Notes under the pieces: generated by a model
Told to the model about the DNA's origin: nothing
Database searches by the model: none
What the model saw: the letters and a program-made list of their open reading frames with translations, nothing else
Assembly (NCBI GenBank): GCA_051418055.1
Contig: JBPRGH010000054.1
Coordinates: 62,001-126,000 of the forward strand
Direction of reading: 5' to 3'
Length of the DNA stretch: 64,000 nt
Source of the DNA: JBPRGH01 sp051418055
GTDB lineage: Bacteria; Bacteroidota; Bacteroidia; Cytophagales; Cyclobacteriaceae
Part shown: positions 43,297 through 53,630 of the stretch, piece after piece
Layout: each line of letters opens with the position of its first letter
Numbering within the stretch: the stretch's first letter is position 1
Position numbers and translations under genes: made by a program

Positions 43297-43824
43297 ATGA
43301 GATCATTATATACACTTACAACAACAGGCTTAATTATCTTTACTTTGATTTTTACAGGTTGCAATAATACAGCCGATAGAAATGAACAGGCTCAGGAGCA
43401 TGGAACGGGTGAGTTGACCGATCAGCAGAAAACTCAAAATGAAGGGACAGTAACATTAAAAGTGGAATCAACTAATGAATTAGGTAAATATTTGGTTGAT
43501 AAAAACGGCCGTAGCGTTTATTTATTCAAGGCTGATTCTAAAGAAGAAAGCAATTGTTACGATGCATGTGCTGATGCATGGCCGCCATTAACAACCGCCA
43601 GCACACCTGAGACAGGGGAAGGAGTAAATAAAGGCCTCATCAGCACTTTTGAGAGAAAAGACGGTAAGATGCAGGTGGCATATAATGGCTGGCCTCTGTA
43701 TTATTACATAAAGGATGAAGGGGCACAACAGCGTACCGGCCAGGATGTGAAAGGTTTTGGCGCTGAATGGTACCTGATCTCACCTGAAGGTAAAGAAGTA
43801 CATGCTGAAGGCCATCATGAATAA
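43297..43824 (+). CDS. Lipoprotein with two secreted (COG4315-type) repeats
   Basis: Start ATG at 43297 gives signal TTTGLIIFTLIFTGCNNTAD with lipobox Cys (about residue 23); an upstream TTG at 43279 is less likely. The mature part has the repeat pattern YLVDKNGRSVYLFKADSK, NCYDACADAWPPL and a second copy MQVAYNGWPLYYYIKDEG, matching lipoproteins of the secreted-repeat (PF03640) type. Function is not known. It follows the serine hydrolase by 60 bp. Confidence 0.85.
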   Translation: MRSLYTLTTTGLIIFTLIFTGCNNTADRNEQAQEHGTGELTDQQKTQNEGTVTLKVESTNELGKYLVDKNGRSVYLFKADSKEESNCYDACADAWPPLTTASTPETGEGVNKGLISTFERKDGKMQVAYNGWPLYYYIKDEGAQQRTGQDVKGFGAEWYLISPEGKEVHAEGHHE

Positions 43825-43828
43825 AAAC

Positions 43829-45013
43829 CTATTCCACGTATAAACATAATCCCTTCAGGTACTCCGTCTCAGGATGGAAAATATTTACCGGATGGTCTTC
43901 AGGTTGTGAAAGGAATTTAATGATTTTCACCGGACGTCCGGCATCTATGGCTGCGGCTTTTACTGTATTGGCAAAAAGCACCTTATCAACCACCTGTGAA
44001 CAGCTGAATGTAAAAAGGAAACCTCCCTTATTTATTTTCTTTAACGCTTCATGGTTTATTCTTCGGTAGCCCTGAACAGCATTATGGCGGGCATTCTGAT
44101 GTTTTGCAAAAGCAGGCGGATCAAGTATGATCACATCAAAGGTTTCCTCATCTTTTTTAAGGAAATCAAGCACATCGCTTACAACTGAAATATGACTTGC
44201 ATCGGAAAAATTAGCAGCAACATTCTTATCTGTCAGCTCTATAGCCTTTTCGGAAATGTCGACGGAAACAACTTTTTTAGCCTCATTTTGAAGTGCATAA
44301 ATAGAAAAGCCCCCGGAATAGCAGTAAGCATTCAATACTGACTTATTCTTTACCACCTCTCCTACTATTCTTCTATTTTCCCGCTGGTCAAGGAAAAAAC
44401 CTGATTTCTGTCCTTCTTCCCAGTTTATTATAAACTTATTTTCATACTCAAGTACTTCAGTCTGAGCAACAGGATCACCTATTAAATATTCTTCAACACC
44501 GGGATCTCCTGTGGGAGTAGCCGGTAGAGGAGTTGCTTTATAGTACACAGTCCTTAATCTATCGCCAATAACTTCTTTTAAAGCATTAGCTATATCATGT
44601 CGCAATTTATACATGCCCATCGTATAGCAGAGCATTACCACCACACCATCATAATAGTCAAGGACCAAGCCGGGAAGCCCGTCACCTTCCCCGTGTATTA
44701 ACCTGAAGCAGTTTGTTTTACCAGATGGAAATTTCAGTTTACGGCGAAATTCAAAGGCTTTAGAAAATTTTGAAACCCAAAACTTATGATCGATTGGTTC
44801 ATTATCAAATGATATTATCCTCACACTTATACTACCTGCAAGCTGATAATGACCTATGGCAAGAAATTTACCCTCTGAAGAATGTAACCTTACAAGATCC
44901 CCGTCGGAAACCTTCCCTTCTATCTTTTGTATTGCTCCTGAGAAAACCCAGTGATGAAAACGTTTTGTAGCTGATTCTTTTCCCTTCTTCAGGATGATCT
45001 TTGGTAATTGCAT
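43829..45013 (-). CDS. rlmI: rRNA large subunit m5C methyltransferase, RlmI family
   Basis: 394 residues. A PUA domain at the N-terminus (about 1-75; HHWVFSGAIQKIEGKVSDGD) precedes a class I SAM methyltransferase with NAYCYSGGFSIYALQNEA, VVSVDISEKAIEL, FDVIILDPPAFAKHQ and FTFSCSQ (catalytic Cys region). RlmI methylates C1962 of 23S rRNA in E. coli; family members may differ in site. It is convergent with the 43297 lipoprotein gene (4 bp apart) and is a single-gene unit. Confidence 0.88.
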   Translation of the reverse strand: MQLPKIILKKGKESATKRFHHWVFSGAIQKIEGKVSDGDLVRLHSSEGKFLAIGHYQLAGSISVRIISFDNEPIDHKFWVSKFSKAFEFRRKLKFPSGKTNCFRLIHGEGDGLPGLVLDYYDGVVVMLCYTMGMYKLRHDIANALKEVIGDRLRTVYYKATPLPATPTGDPGVEEYLIGDPVAQTEVLEYENKFIINWEEGQKSGFFLDQRENRRIVGEVVKNKSVLNAYCYSGGFSIYALQNEAKKVVSVDISEKAIELTDKNVAANFSDASHISVVSDVLDFLKKDEETFDVIILDPPAFAKHQNARHNAVQGYRRINHEALKKINKGGFLFTFSCSQVVDKVLFANTVKAAAIDAGRPVKIIKFLSQPEDHPVNIFHPETEYLKGLCLYVE

Positions 45014-45115
45014 AGTTGCAAATATAGTATATCGTAATAACGGAGCGAAAATTGTTTTTGAAGGAAGAACAAGAAGACCACTTTGCTGTTATCAGTAAAA
45101 TTAAAAATTATAGCC

Positions 45116-45325
45116 ATGAAAAAATTTAATATTGGTGATGTGGTATGCTTAAACCATTCAGATGTACTTTTAACTGTTCTGGAAGATGAAGAAAAAACTG
45201 GCTTAAATGGTCATTATCGTGTTTGCTGGTTTAATGAAGCCGGAGATTTTTGTTCGACAACTGTACCGGGAGATATATTAAGACTGGAGGTAAAAGAAAC
45301 ACCGGTACAAATGGAAGCTTCATAA
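45116..45325 (+). CDS. DUF2158/YodC-like small protein
   Basis: 69 residues from ATG 45116 (an earlier in-frame start at 45083 lacks support). The sequence MKKFNIGDVVCLNHSDVLLT and VCWFNEAGDF resembles the DUF2158 beta-barrel fold, with ITVL/YRVCWF pattern. Function unknown. It starts a plus-strand group with the coiled-coil gene and the glycosylase. Confidence 0.65.
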   Translation: MKKFNIGDVVCLNHSDVLLTVLEDEEKTGLNGHYRVCWFNEAGDFCSTTVPGDILRLEVKETPVQMEAS

Positions 45326-45406
45326 TAAAAAGGTTGTTCTTAAAAAAAATACAGGAACATCCCTGATCCTATTTGTTATAAAAAGAAAATACATCCTAGT
45401 AATAAT

Positions 45407-45652
45407 ATGAGAACACCAGAAGAAATAGATCAGGAGATAGATGCTCTTTTTGATGTTGCAAAGACTAAAAGAGAAAAAGTTAATTCCGAAGATGCCAAAA
45501 AAGAACTCGATAACTGCCTTCATGAAATTGATAAGCTGAAAAATTTCTGGGAACAGGAAAAAGAAGAGCAGCAGCATCTTATGGAAGAAACCCGTCAGAA
45601 TTATGAGGCTGACATTTTTAATTTGGTAGAGCGTGTTAAAAATGCTGATTAA
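45407..45652 (+). CDS. Small coiled-coil protein, unknown
   Basis: 81 residues, almost all helix-forming and charged: TPEEIDQEIDALFDVAKTKR then a heptad-like coil KELDNCLHEIDKLKNFWEQE. No motif recognised. It ends 6 bp before the glycosylase ATG, so the two are likely co-translated. Confidence 0.65.
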   Translation: MRTPEEIDQEIDALFDVAKTKREKVNSEDAKKELDNCLHEIDKLKNFWEQEKEEQQHLMEETRQNYEADIFNLVERVKNAD

Positions 45653-45658
45653 TGACCA

Positions 45659-46441
45659 ATGCCTGAATTACCTGACGTAGAATCATATAAAAAATACCTG
45701 GATTCCCACGCGCTAAACAAAAAGATCGATCATGTGGAGGTAAAGGATGATAGTATATTAAAAACCTCTGCCCAGACACTGAGAGATAAGCTAAAAAATC
45801 AAAAACTGAGTGAATCCAGGCGTATAGGGAAAAACCTGCTAGTAAAAACGGACAAAGACCTGTGGGTGGTTTTACATTTCGGTATGACAGGTTATCTTGA
45901 GTATTTTAAAGTAAATGGAGAAGCCCCAAAATATTCGAAAGTGCTTTTTCATTTTAATAATGACCACTGCCTTTCTTTTATCAACAAAAGAAAACTGGGC
46001 TTTGTAGACCTGACCGATGATATTGAAAAATGGAGAAAGGACAAGCAGCTTGGCCCGGATGCCCTTGATCTAAACCTAAGGGATTTCCGAGAGATCATTG
46101 AAAATAAAAAGTCAAAAATCAAGACAGCGCTGACAGACCAAAAAGCAATTGCCGGGATTGGTAATATTTATGCTGATGAGGTCTTATTCCAGTCAGAAAT
46201 ACATCCTGAAGTTAACACCAATGATCTTTCTGATGATGAGGTAAAGGAGATCCACAAGAAGTTACAACAGGTAATGGAAACCTCTATAAAACATGATGCA
46301 CAACCTGATGAGCTCCCCTCCCACTATTTACTCCATTACCGCGATGAGGGAGAAGATTGCCCGAAATGCAATGGCAAGATAAAGAAAATAACTATTTCCG
46401 GAAGGAGTACTTATTTTTGTCCGAGTTGTCAGAACAAATAA
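45659..46441 (+). CDS. Fpg/Nei family DNA glycosylase
   Basis: 260 residues. Catalytic N-terminus MPELPDVESYKKYL (Pro2 and Glu3), a helix-two-turn-helix region around KTALTDQKAIAGIGNIYADEVLFQ, and a C-terminal zinc finger CPKCNGKIKKITISGRSTYF ending CPSC. It removes oxidised bases by a beta-elimination mechanism. PELPDVE instead of PELPEVE is a small change. Fpg and Nei types cannot be separated with certainty, so no symbol is given. A terminator follows directly. Confidence 0.93.
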   Translation: MPELPDVESYKKYLDSHALNKKIDHVEVKDDSILKTSAQTLRDKLKNQKLSESRRIGKNLLVKTDKDLWVVLHFGMTGYLEYFKVNGEAPKYSKVLFHFNNDHCLSFINKRKLGFVDLTDDIEKWRKDKQLGPDALDLNLRDFREIIENKKSKIKTALTDQKAIAGIGNIYADEVLFQSEIHPEVNTNDLSDDEVKEIHKKLQQVMETSIKHDAQPDELPSHYLLHYRDEGEDCPKCNGKIKKITISGRSTYFCPSCQNK

Positions 46442-46473
46442 AAAGGAGTTGCAGCCTCAGCCACAACTCCTTT
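46442..46473. terminator. Bidirectional hairpin terminator
   Basis: AAAGGAGTTG and CAACTCCTTT form ten pairs with a twelve-base loop. It follows the glycosylase stop and lies 21 bp beyond the stop of the convergent giant adhesin gene. Confidence 0.85.
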
Positions 46474-46493
46474 AGTTTACCTAAAATGATAGA

Positions 46494-49400
46494 TTAATTA
46501 TTAATTATCACCTTTTGATGGGCCCTTACTCCATTGACTGTATAATCAATTATATACTGGCCATTCGCATAAGCGGAAATATCAATTTGCTCTTCATGGT
46601 CTTTAACGAATATAGTAGAGATTGTGTGCACCTCTTTACCATTATTATCCAGGATCCTGAGCTCAACTTCCTGTGCTTCCGGTAAATTAATTTTTATAAA
46701 GAGATACCTGTTAGCCGGGTTAGGATATACTTCTATAGCAACTGACAATTCATCTTCACCTACAGCTGTCACCGGTGAAACTACAAAGGTCCTTTCAACA
46801 GGATCTGCAGCTAAGTAATGATCATCATCTCCAGGCTGTTCGGCTTTAATTACCACCATGCCTTCTTCAAGTAACTCTACCGTACTACCTGTAATTGTAG
46901 CAGGCCCTGAGATAACCGTAAATACCACATCCAGACCTGAACTTGCAGTAGCAACCAATTCAAAGGTGTTTCCATCATCCAGTAATTTATCAGTGATTTC
47001 AGCAAAATCTATCGTTTGTGATTGAGTAGGTACTATATCATTTATTAAAATTGTAAATACCTCTACATAAGTATTACCGGCAACATCAGAAGTTTGAATT
47101 CTAATGCTATAGCTTTCTTTGGCTTCAAAATCAAATGCTTGATTAGCTAGTAATTGATCATCAGTAACTATAAAGCTACTGTTATCGGTATCCCCTGTTC
47201 CGGTTACCAGCGAATAAGTAAAAGTGTCACCTGCATCTTCATCAGTTGAGGATATTGAACCAATTACATCTCCCACTGCATTATTTTCATTAATTGTCGT
47301 ATTGCTTAGAGCGATGGCTGTAGGTGCTTCATTTATGTCATTTACGGTAATAGTAAAAGCTTCCTCAAAAATTCCACCTCCTGCATCCATTGTTTGGATC
47401 CTGATGCTATAGCTGTTTTTATTTTCAAAGTTAAAAATCTCTGCAGCCTCTAATTGCTCTCCGGTAATTGTAAAGCTTGCGTTATCTGTATCTCCCGTAC
47501 CTGCTACTAAAGTATAAGTAAAAGAGTCACTGGCATCTTCGTCTGTAGAAGTGAAGCTACCTATAATATCACCTAAAGTATTATTTTCATTAAGAGCTGT
47601 ATTATTCAGGCTTAATGCTGTTGGCGCCTCATTAAGATCATTTACAGTAATTGTAAATGCTTCTTCAAAAACTTCACCACTCGCATCCGATGTTTGCACC
47701 CTGATGTTATAGCTGTTTTTTACTTCAAAATCAAACACTTCGGCTGCTTCTAACTGATCACCTGTAATTGTAAAGCTGCCATTATCTGCATCACCTGTAC
47801 CGGTTACCAGCGAATAAGTAAAAGTATCGCCTGCATCTTCATCAGTAGTAGTTATTGTACCTATTACATCTCCGGAAGCATTATTTTCATCAATATTATT
47901 ATTAGATAAAGCAAGTGCCGTAGGTGCTTCATTTACATCATTAACTGAAACTGTAAATACTTCCTCATAAACTCCGCCATTACCATCAGAAGTCTGGACA
48001 CGAATGCTGTAGCTATTTTGTGTTTCAAAATCAAATACATCAGCTGCCTCCAGAGCATCAGCATTTATAGTGAACAAACTATTATCGGTATCTCCTGTAC
48101 CTGCTACTAATGTGTATGTAAATGTATCACCGGCATTTTCATCAGTGGTGCTCAAGGTGCCAATAACATCCGCTATGGCATTATTTTCATTAATACTACT
48201 ACCACTCAATGAAATGTCTGTTGGAGCTTCATTAGCATCATTTATAGTTATTATAAATTCCTTTTGAAAGGATTCACTCCCACTGTCTGTTGTTTCTATC
48301 CGAATGTTATAGCTGTTTTTTGTTTCAAAATCAAAAACCTCAGCCGCTTTCAGCTGATCGCCATCAATTGTAAAGCTATTATTATCCGCATCCCCTGTTC
48401 CAGCTACGAGTGTATAGGTGAAAGAATCACCAGCATCAACATCAGTAGTTGTAAATGTTCCAATAACATCACCTATAGCATTCATTTCATTAATGGCATT
48501 ATTGCTTAATGCAAGTGCCGTAGGAGTTTCATTAACATTAATAATATAGATAGTAAATACCTGCTCAAAGAAGTTACCCTGAATATCTGTTGCTTTTATA
48601 CGGACAGAATAAGTGCTTTTAGTATCAAAATCAAAAACAGTCGCTGCTTTCAGTGCATTATTATCTATTGTAAAACTGGCATTATCTGTACTACCTTCAC
48701 CGCTTACTAATTCAAATGTAAAGGTCTCATCTAAGTTGGCGTCTTCACCAGTTAATAATCCTACTATATCACCTGCTGCATTATTTTCAATAATTGTATT
48801 TGAATCTAATGTAAGACCGGTAATGGGAGCATCTGAGGCAGCGTAAATGTAAATATCATCGACACCAAAGCCCCCTGAAGTTGCATAAGCATAAGATTTG
48901 GCATTGAATTTAATTAAAGTTTCACCTGAAAAATTCTGTCCCGCATTTTTCAAAATTTCAGTCAGTGATAATCCACTTACAGATTGGTAGGTGCTATTTG
49001 TTAACATTTGCCAGTCGAATAGTACTACCCAGGGACTACCAGCATCCCCTTTAATATAAATTTTATCCTCTTCGTCAACCCAATCGTAAAACTTATTAAA
49101 TTCAACATACATTAAAAGAGTATCCTGATTCACATCAAAAAAAGAAAGGTCGAGAGCTACTACTAAACTGTTTTCAACATCTTTTCCGTAAACATCACTA
49201 TCTAAAACAGCAGATTTGGTATTATTATAATTATAGGAACTATTGAATCGTAAACGGCCTTCATCTGTTAAAAAACTCACTCCGCTAATGCCGTCAATGC
49301 TATATGCCGTACTATCATATTGATTAACTGTAGTTCCTTCAAAGTCTTCAACAAAAGGAAGTGAAGCAGTAAACAGATCTACTTTTGCCAAATTAAATCG

Positions 49401-52070
49401 CTTTCCGTCATTGCTCGCCCATGAATCATTTGCCTGATTTGTTTTAATCTCAAATTCATATTTCCCAAGGTTACTTAATATAAAATCAGTATTCAATATT
49501 GCAAGTAAAGTATCTCCCTGTAAAAGTGGCCCTGGAAACACCTGAGAATATACACTTGTATCTGCCCCTGAATACATTTTTACCTGTACCTCAATATTTT
49601 CCTGGGATTTCGTACCATAATTATATATTTCAATTGGAATGTCCATATTAATTTTATCCATTGCAATAACGTCAGCAACCGAAGCATTAATAATACCCAC
49701 ATCATACCCTGAGGCCTCTACGACCTCCATATTGTCAAAAGAGACTCCATTCCTATAATATCCATATCTGCCAAACTGGACCTGAAAATTTGAGGTAAAA
49801 TCCTGACCTCCCAAAAGCAGTTGTTCACTTAAGTTAATAATGATCTTTTGATAATCTGTAGTAGCATTATTGCCCCAGTCATAAACGGTAATCCAGGCTG
49901 ATGACTCATCCTGACGCACCCTCACCATATCATATATAGTTTCAAATTCATCAGGATATTTTTTAACATCAAATGCCAGATAAAGAGTATCAGCAGAAGC
50001 AGTATAAGTAGATAAGTCAATATTGAGGTACATTTCTCCCAAGCCATAGGAATAATTTTGACCTGCAAAAGTTGCAGCATGGTTCCCTTCCGCTGCTGTT
50101 CCCTGATCAAAAGTAAGAATGGCATTGCTTTTCATTGTTGAAATATTAATCTCAGGAAAATAGCTAAACCCCGGAATGCCATTGATTTTTGCAGTACTAT
50201 CAGAAATAAGTAAATCCGGTCCTACAGCTTCAAAATCTTCCATAAAGGGAAGTCCCGCAGTATACACGCTCATTTTCCCTGTACTCGTCTTTAAGGTATC
50301 TCCTTGATTTAAAGTATCTGATGCCAGGCTATGATATGCTTTTATAAAATAATCACCCTCTGTACTAAAATCAAAAGCCTGGGAGAAAGTGTAGGACAAT
50401 GTATCCCCATAAATAACGGTTGAAGTTATTGTTTCTGTCACCACTATTGTATCAGCAGGTCCGTAAAGTTCGAGGGTCAAAGGAAAAGACGCCTGATCAT
50501 TTATTCCTGCGTTACGCAGTTTAACAGTAATATTTTCACTGGCACTTAAACTGGTGGAGTAGCCAGGATCTATAATATCTACTAACTGCAGGTTATTATC
50601 AGGCCCTTTGAACAATGAAATGTTATCTAATGCCAGTCCATCACTTGAATAAGAAAAATTATCATACTGAGAGAATTTCAACTGAAAATTTTGGGAATAA
50701 TTTTGCCCATTGGCAGCCAGTATTGCAGTAATATCTATATAATCATCAAAATGGAGCCATTCACTTTCTACACTTTTTTCAGACCAATTAAAGAATGGTA
50801 TCCATGGATCGTTTACACTACCTCTCACATAAAATTGATCTTCTGTATCATGTTCATCTAAAGAGTTTAAATAGTAAAGGTCAAGTAGAATAACATCTGT
50901 AGTGACATCTAAGGCCGAAAAATCAGCCATAAACACCAATCCTTTGGTATTGTAATTTAAAGAAGATACATTATCAAGCAAAGCTGCCTGTGAACCTTCA
51001 TAACTAATTTGATTGAATCGCAGACGAGAATTCCCTAAACCATCAGTTTCAAAAGAAAAACCCTCTAATCCAGGGATAGCCTGCTCATCAGTAGTAATTG
51101 TTAATGAACTCTCAACGTCTTCAAAACCCTGAAAATATGGTAGGCCGCCCGTATATACGGAAGTAGTTTGAAAAACTACTGAGTCCTTATTGTCTTCAGG
51201 TGAACCATCGCTAACTGTGGCCTCAGCAACAAGATAATATTCTGATCCATTTGCAGATAAATCAAAAACATTACTAGTTGTATATATTAAAATGTTACCC
51301 TGAACAATTTCAGCAACTGTTTCCTGTACATTTACTGTATCTATTGGTCCATAAACGGTAATATCTAACGGAACATTTGTTAAAGTACCAGCAGTGTTAT
51401 TTTTAAGGGTAATATTAAGAGTTTCACTATTTGTGAGTTGAAAGGAAGAGGATGTAGGGGTAATTCCTTCAATTCTAAAATTTTCCGATGAAACTATTCG
51501 TATATCATCAATAGCCGCTCCTTCATGGGTGACACTTCCGTCAGATGTGAACTTAAAGCGAAACTGTACATTTGCAAGGCCAGCTGTACCGATTAGGGTA
51601 TCAGACATTTGTACATAATCTGCTGAAGTTCCGGTCCAATAGTTACCGGAACCATTGTACCAACCAGGTCGTTGTGTTCCAACAGTTGTAAAATTCAAAC
51701 CCCCATCTGTTGAGATTTGAAGTGACAACTTATCCCAATCAGTTTCTATATCTGTTTTTAAATAAAAAGATATTACCGGGTCATATAAAAATCCGGAAAA
51801 ATCAAAAACTGGTGACGTAAGATATTCCTCTGCATTATTTAAATAATGACCATCTAAATCCATCATCCAAACTTTCGAGCCGGAATATGCCTGATTTAAA
51901 TTTGTATTGAGAGTGCTGGGAGTTCCATATTCCCAGGTGGTGCCAGTTGTTGTATATCCACCGTCATTTGTTTCAAAATCTTCCAAATACGGAAAGGTGG
52001 TAATTTGGCTAACTGCTGTTTGTACCATCGTAAAAAAGAAGAACGCTGATACGAGTAAAGTTCTAATCAT
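46494..52070 (-). CDS. Giant T9SS-exported adhesin with cadherin-like repeats
   Basis: 1858 residues. Signal peptide ending FFTMVQTAVSQ. Four beta-rich modules each open with a motif like LPYFQGFE, LPFMEDFE or LPFVEDFE (MAM or choice-of-anchor-like lectin fold), with CARDB-like spacers between them. Then six cadherin-like domains of 100 residues, with ENNAxGDVIG, FTYxLVxGTGDxDNxSF, FDFExKxSYxIR and the Asp/Glu calcium positions, an Ig-like piece (PTQSQTIDFAEITDKLLDDG), and a type A T9SS domain (VYPNPANRYLFIKINL). Expected to be a cell-surface, calcium-stabilised adhesin. Single-gene unit. Confidence 0.92.
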   Translation of the reverse strand: MIRTLLVSAFFFFTMVQTAVSQITTFPYLEDFETNDGGYTTTGTTWEYGTPSTLNTNLNQAYSGSKVWMMDLDGHYLNNAEEYLTSPVFDFSGFLYDPVISFYLKTDIETDWDKLSLQISTDGGLNFTTVGTQRPGWYNGSGNYWTGTSADYVQMSDTLIGTAGLANVQFRFKFTSDGSVTHEGAAIDDIRIVSSENFRIEGITPTSSSFQLTNSETLNITLKNNTAGTLTNVPLDITVYGPIDTVNVQETVAEIVQGNILIYTTSNVFDLSANGSEYYLVAEATVSDGSPEDNKDSVVFQTTSVYTGGLPYFQGFEDVESSLTITTDEQAIPGLEGFSFETDGLGNSRLRFNQISYEGSQAALLDNVSSLNYNTKGLVFMADFSALDVTTDVILLDLYYLNSLDEHDTEDQFYVRGSVNDPWIPFFNWSEKSVESEWLHFDDYIDITAILAANGQNYSQNFQLKFSQYDNFSYSSDGLALDNISLFKGPDNNLQLVDIIDPGYSTSLSASENITVKLRNAGINDQASFPLTLELYGPADTIVVTETITSTVIYGDTLSYTFSQAFDFSTEGDYFIKAYHSLASDTLNQGDTLKTSTGKMSVYTAGLPFMEDFEAVGPDLLISDSTAKINGIPGFSYFPEINISTMKSNAILTFDQGTAAEGNHAATFAGQNYSYGLGEMYLNIDLSTYTASADTLYLAFDVKKYPDEFETIYDMVRVRQDESSAWITVYDWGNNATTDYQKIIINLSEQLLLGGQDFTSNFQVQFGRYGYYRNGVSFDNMEVVEASGYDVGIINASVADVIAMDKINMDIPIEIYNYGTKSQENIEVQVKMYSGADTSVYSQVFPGPLLQGDTLLAILNTDFILSNLGKYEFEIKTNQANDSWASNDGKRFNLAKVDLFTASLPFVEDFEGTTVNQYDSTAYSIDGISGVSFLTDEGRLRFNSSYNYNNTKSAVLDSDVYGKDVENSLVVALDLSFFDVNQDTLLMYVEFNKFYDWVDEEDKIYIKGDAGSPWVVLFDWQMLTNSTYQSVSGLSLTEILKNAGQNFSGETLIKFNAKSYAYATSGGFGVDDIYIYAASDAPITGLTLDSNTIIENNAAGDIVGLLTGEDANLDETFTFELVSGEGSTDNASFTIDNNALKAATVFDFDTKSTYSVRIKATDIQGNFFEQVFTIYIINVNETPTALALSNNAINEMNAIGDVIGTFTTTDVDAGDSFTYTLVAGTGDADNNSFTIDGDQLKAAEVFDFETKNSYNIRIETTDSGSESFQKEFIITINDANEAPTDISLSGSSINENNAIADVIGTLSTTDENAGDTFTYTLVAGTGDTDNSLFTINADALEAADVFDFETQNSYSIRVQTSDGNGGVYEEVFTVSVNDVNEAPTALALSNNNIDENNASGDVIGTITTTDEDAGDTFTYSLVTGTGDADNGSFTITGDQLEAAEVFDFEVKNSYNIRVQTSDASGEVFEEAFTITVNDLNEAPTALSLNNTALNENNTLGDIIGSFTSTDEDASDSFTYTLVAGTGDTDNASFTITGEQLEAAEIFNFENKNSYSIRIQTMDAGGGIFEEAFTITVNDINEAPTAIALSNTTINENNAVGDVIGSISSTDEDAGDTFTYSLVTGTGDTDNSSFIVTDDQLLANQAFDFEAKESYSIRIQTSDVAGNTYVEVFTILINDIVPTQSQTIDFAEITDKLLDDGNTFELVATASSGLDVVFTVISGPATITGSTVELLEEGMVVIKAEQPGDDDHYLAADPVERTFVVSPVTAVGEDELSVAIEVYPNPANRYLFIKINLPEAQEVELRILDNNGKEVHTISTIFVKDHEEQIDISAYANGQYIIDYTVNGVRAHQKVIINN
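47036..48835 (-). repeat. Six tandem cadherin repeats of exactly 300 bp
   Basis: Within the adhesin gene the plus-strand motif TTATTTTCATTAA or a close variant recurs at exactly 300-base intervals (47281, 47581, 47881, 48181, 48481, 48781). Each unit encodes 100 residues with NDxNEAPT at the junction. The units differ at many bases, so they are old or diversified, but no codon insertions or deletions have occurred. Confidence 0.85.
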
Positions 52071-52442
52071 AGTTTCAATTGGTAGGTTGATAATGCTTTT
52101 AAAGACATAAAGCTAAAATATAATTTATATTAATAATAGATTTATATACTTTTTGTGTAGAAAAATTACAAGGTCTTAGAAAGATTATAAAAGAAAAAAT
52201 GGACCACCAAAACTTTTTTAGCCAATTAGGCTAACATAATTTATCAAGCACCTGAAGATTAAGAAAAACATGTCATTTTTTAAATGGCTCAGGTAACCCT
52301 ATCTGTCTTTCCATAAGATCCAAATGAATTGACAGTTGCTAATAACCTATAAGCATCAGGCTACTGATAGTGCAAAATTCGAAGATTCTGCTTATTTTCC
52401 TGCTTTAGAATCGATTAATGCAGTCGCAGATAAATTGAAAAA
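52071..52442. other. Divergent intergenic region, 372 bp
   Basis: This space separates the giant adhesin (reverse) and the acyltransferase (plus). It is AT-rich. I saw no exact TAnnTTTG promoter for either gene, no strong hairpin and no convincing short gene; the small open frames here overlap the acyltransferase start in another frame. Confidence 0.5.
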
Positions 52443-53630
52443 ATGCATCTTACCGAAGAGACAGTCACAAAAAAACCAACTACTGCAAAAAGTATTGGAT
52501 TATTACTGGTGGATACCCGGCAACGATATCTTGCCCTGGATGTTTTAAGAGGAATGACAATTGCGCTCATGATTGTTGTTAATACACCCGGTAGCTGGAG
52601 TAATATTTATGATCCATTCAGGCATGCTGCCTGGCACGGCTTTACCCTTACAGATCTTGTTTTCCCAGCTTTTCTATTTGTGATAGGCAATGCTATGAGC
52701 TTCAGCATGCGGAAATTTGATAAACAGCCTGACTATGTCTTTTTAAGAAAGGTGCTGATACGAACGTGCCTGATCTTTATTATTGGTCTTTTCCTAAATA
52801 GTTTTCCTTTTCTTAGCAGGAAAGCAGGAGAGCTGGTATTGTTTGATTTTTCCAGTATTCGAATAATGGGTGTATTGCAGCGGATTGGCCTGTGCTATTT
52901 CATAGCATCCCTAGCAATTCATTATTTTAAAATAAAAGGTGCGATCATCTTTAGCAGCATCATACTTTTGGCTTACTGGGCAATTATGTATTTCTTCGGT
53001 GATCAAGGGGATCCCTATAGCCTCGAAGGAAATGCAGCACTTAAATATGATCTTCTTCTTTTGCCTGCAAAAAATCTTTATCATGGCTTTGGTATTCCTT
53101 TTGATCCGGAAGGCCTGCTGAGTACATTGCCGGCAGTTGTAAATGTGATTGCAGGCTATCTGGCGGGATATTTCATTCAGAAGAAAGGAAATAATCTGAA
53201 TACAGTTGGTAAATTATTATTGGCCGGTGCATTACTTATTGCGGCTGCACTTCTCTGGGACCTGGTCTTTCCGATCAACAAACCACTCTGGACCAGCTCT
53301 TATGTGTTACATTCAACCGGTCTTGTTTTGCTTGTTCTTGCTGCCCTTATGTGGGCTATAGAAGTGGCAGGCTTTAAAAAATGGACTTATTTCTTTGAGG
53401 TATTCGGAAAAAACCCACTCTTTATTTATGTATTGGCTGGTATGGTAATCAGGTTATTGATTATTACCAGGATAGACGGAATGAGTATGTCCGGGTGGAT
53501 ATATGAAAACTTCTTCTTATCATGGCTGGAAGGCAAGAATGCTTCTCTCCTATTTGCAATCTGTTATATGCTTTTGATGTGGTTTGCCGGATATTGGATG
53601 GACAAAAAGAAAATTTATATTAAAGTTTAA
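52443..53630 (+). CDS. Heparan-alpha-glucosaminide N-acetyltransferase-like membrane protein
   Basis: 395 residues with about ten membrane helices. The family signature RYLALDVLRGMTIALMIVVN followed by WHGFTLTDLVFPAFLFVIGN with a conserved His is that of the DUF5009/HGSNAT-like acyltransferases, which in animals transfer acetyl from acetyl-CoA across the lysosomal membrane to terminal glucosamine. In Bacteroidota these likely acetylate amino sugars of the envelope or of glycan degradation products. No glycan utilisation genes are near, so the substrate is not known. It is the last clear core gene before the accessory region. Confidence 0.87.
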   Translation: MHLTEETVTKKPTTAKSIGLLLVDTRQRYLALDVLRGMTIALMIVVNTPGSWSNIYDPFRHAAWHGFTLTDLVFPAFLFVIGNAMSFSMRKFDKQPDYVFLRKVLIRTCLIFIIGLFLNSFPFLSRKAGELVLFDFSSIRIMGVLQRIGLCYFIASLAIHYFKIKGAIIFSSIILLAYWAIMYFFGDQGDPYSLEGNAALKYDLLLLPAKNLYHGFGIPFDPEGLLSTLPAVVNVIAGYLAGYFIQKKGNNLNTVGKLLLAGALLIAAALLWDLVFPINKPLWTSSYVLHSTGLVLLVLAALMWAIEVAGFKKWTYFFEVFGKNPLFIYVLAGMVIRLLIITRIDGMSMSGWIYENFFLSWLEGKNASLLFAICYMLLMWFAGYWMDKKKIYIKV

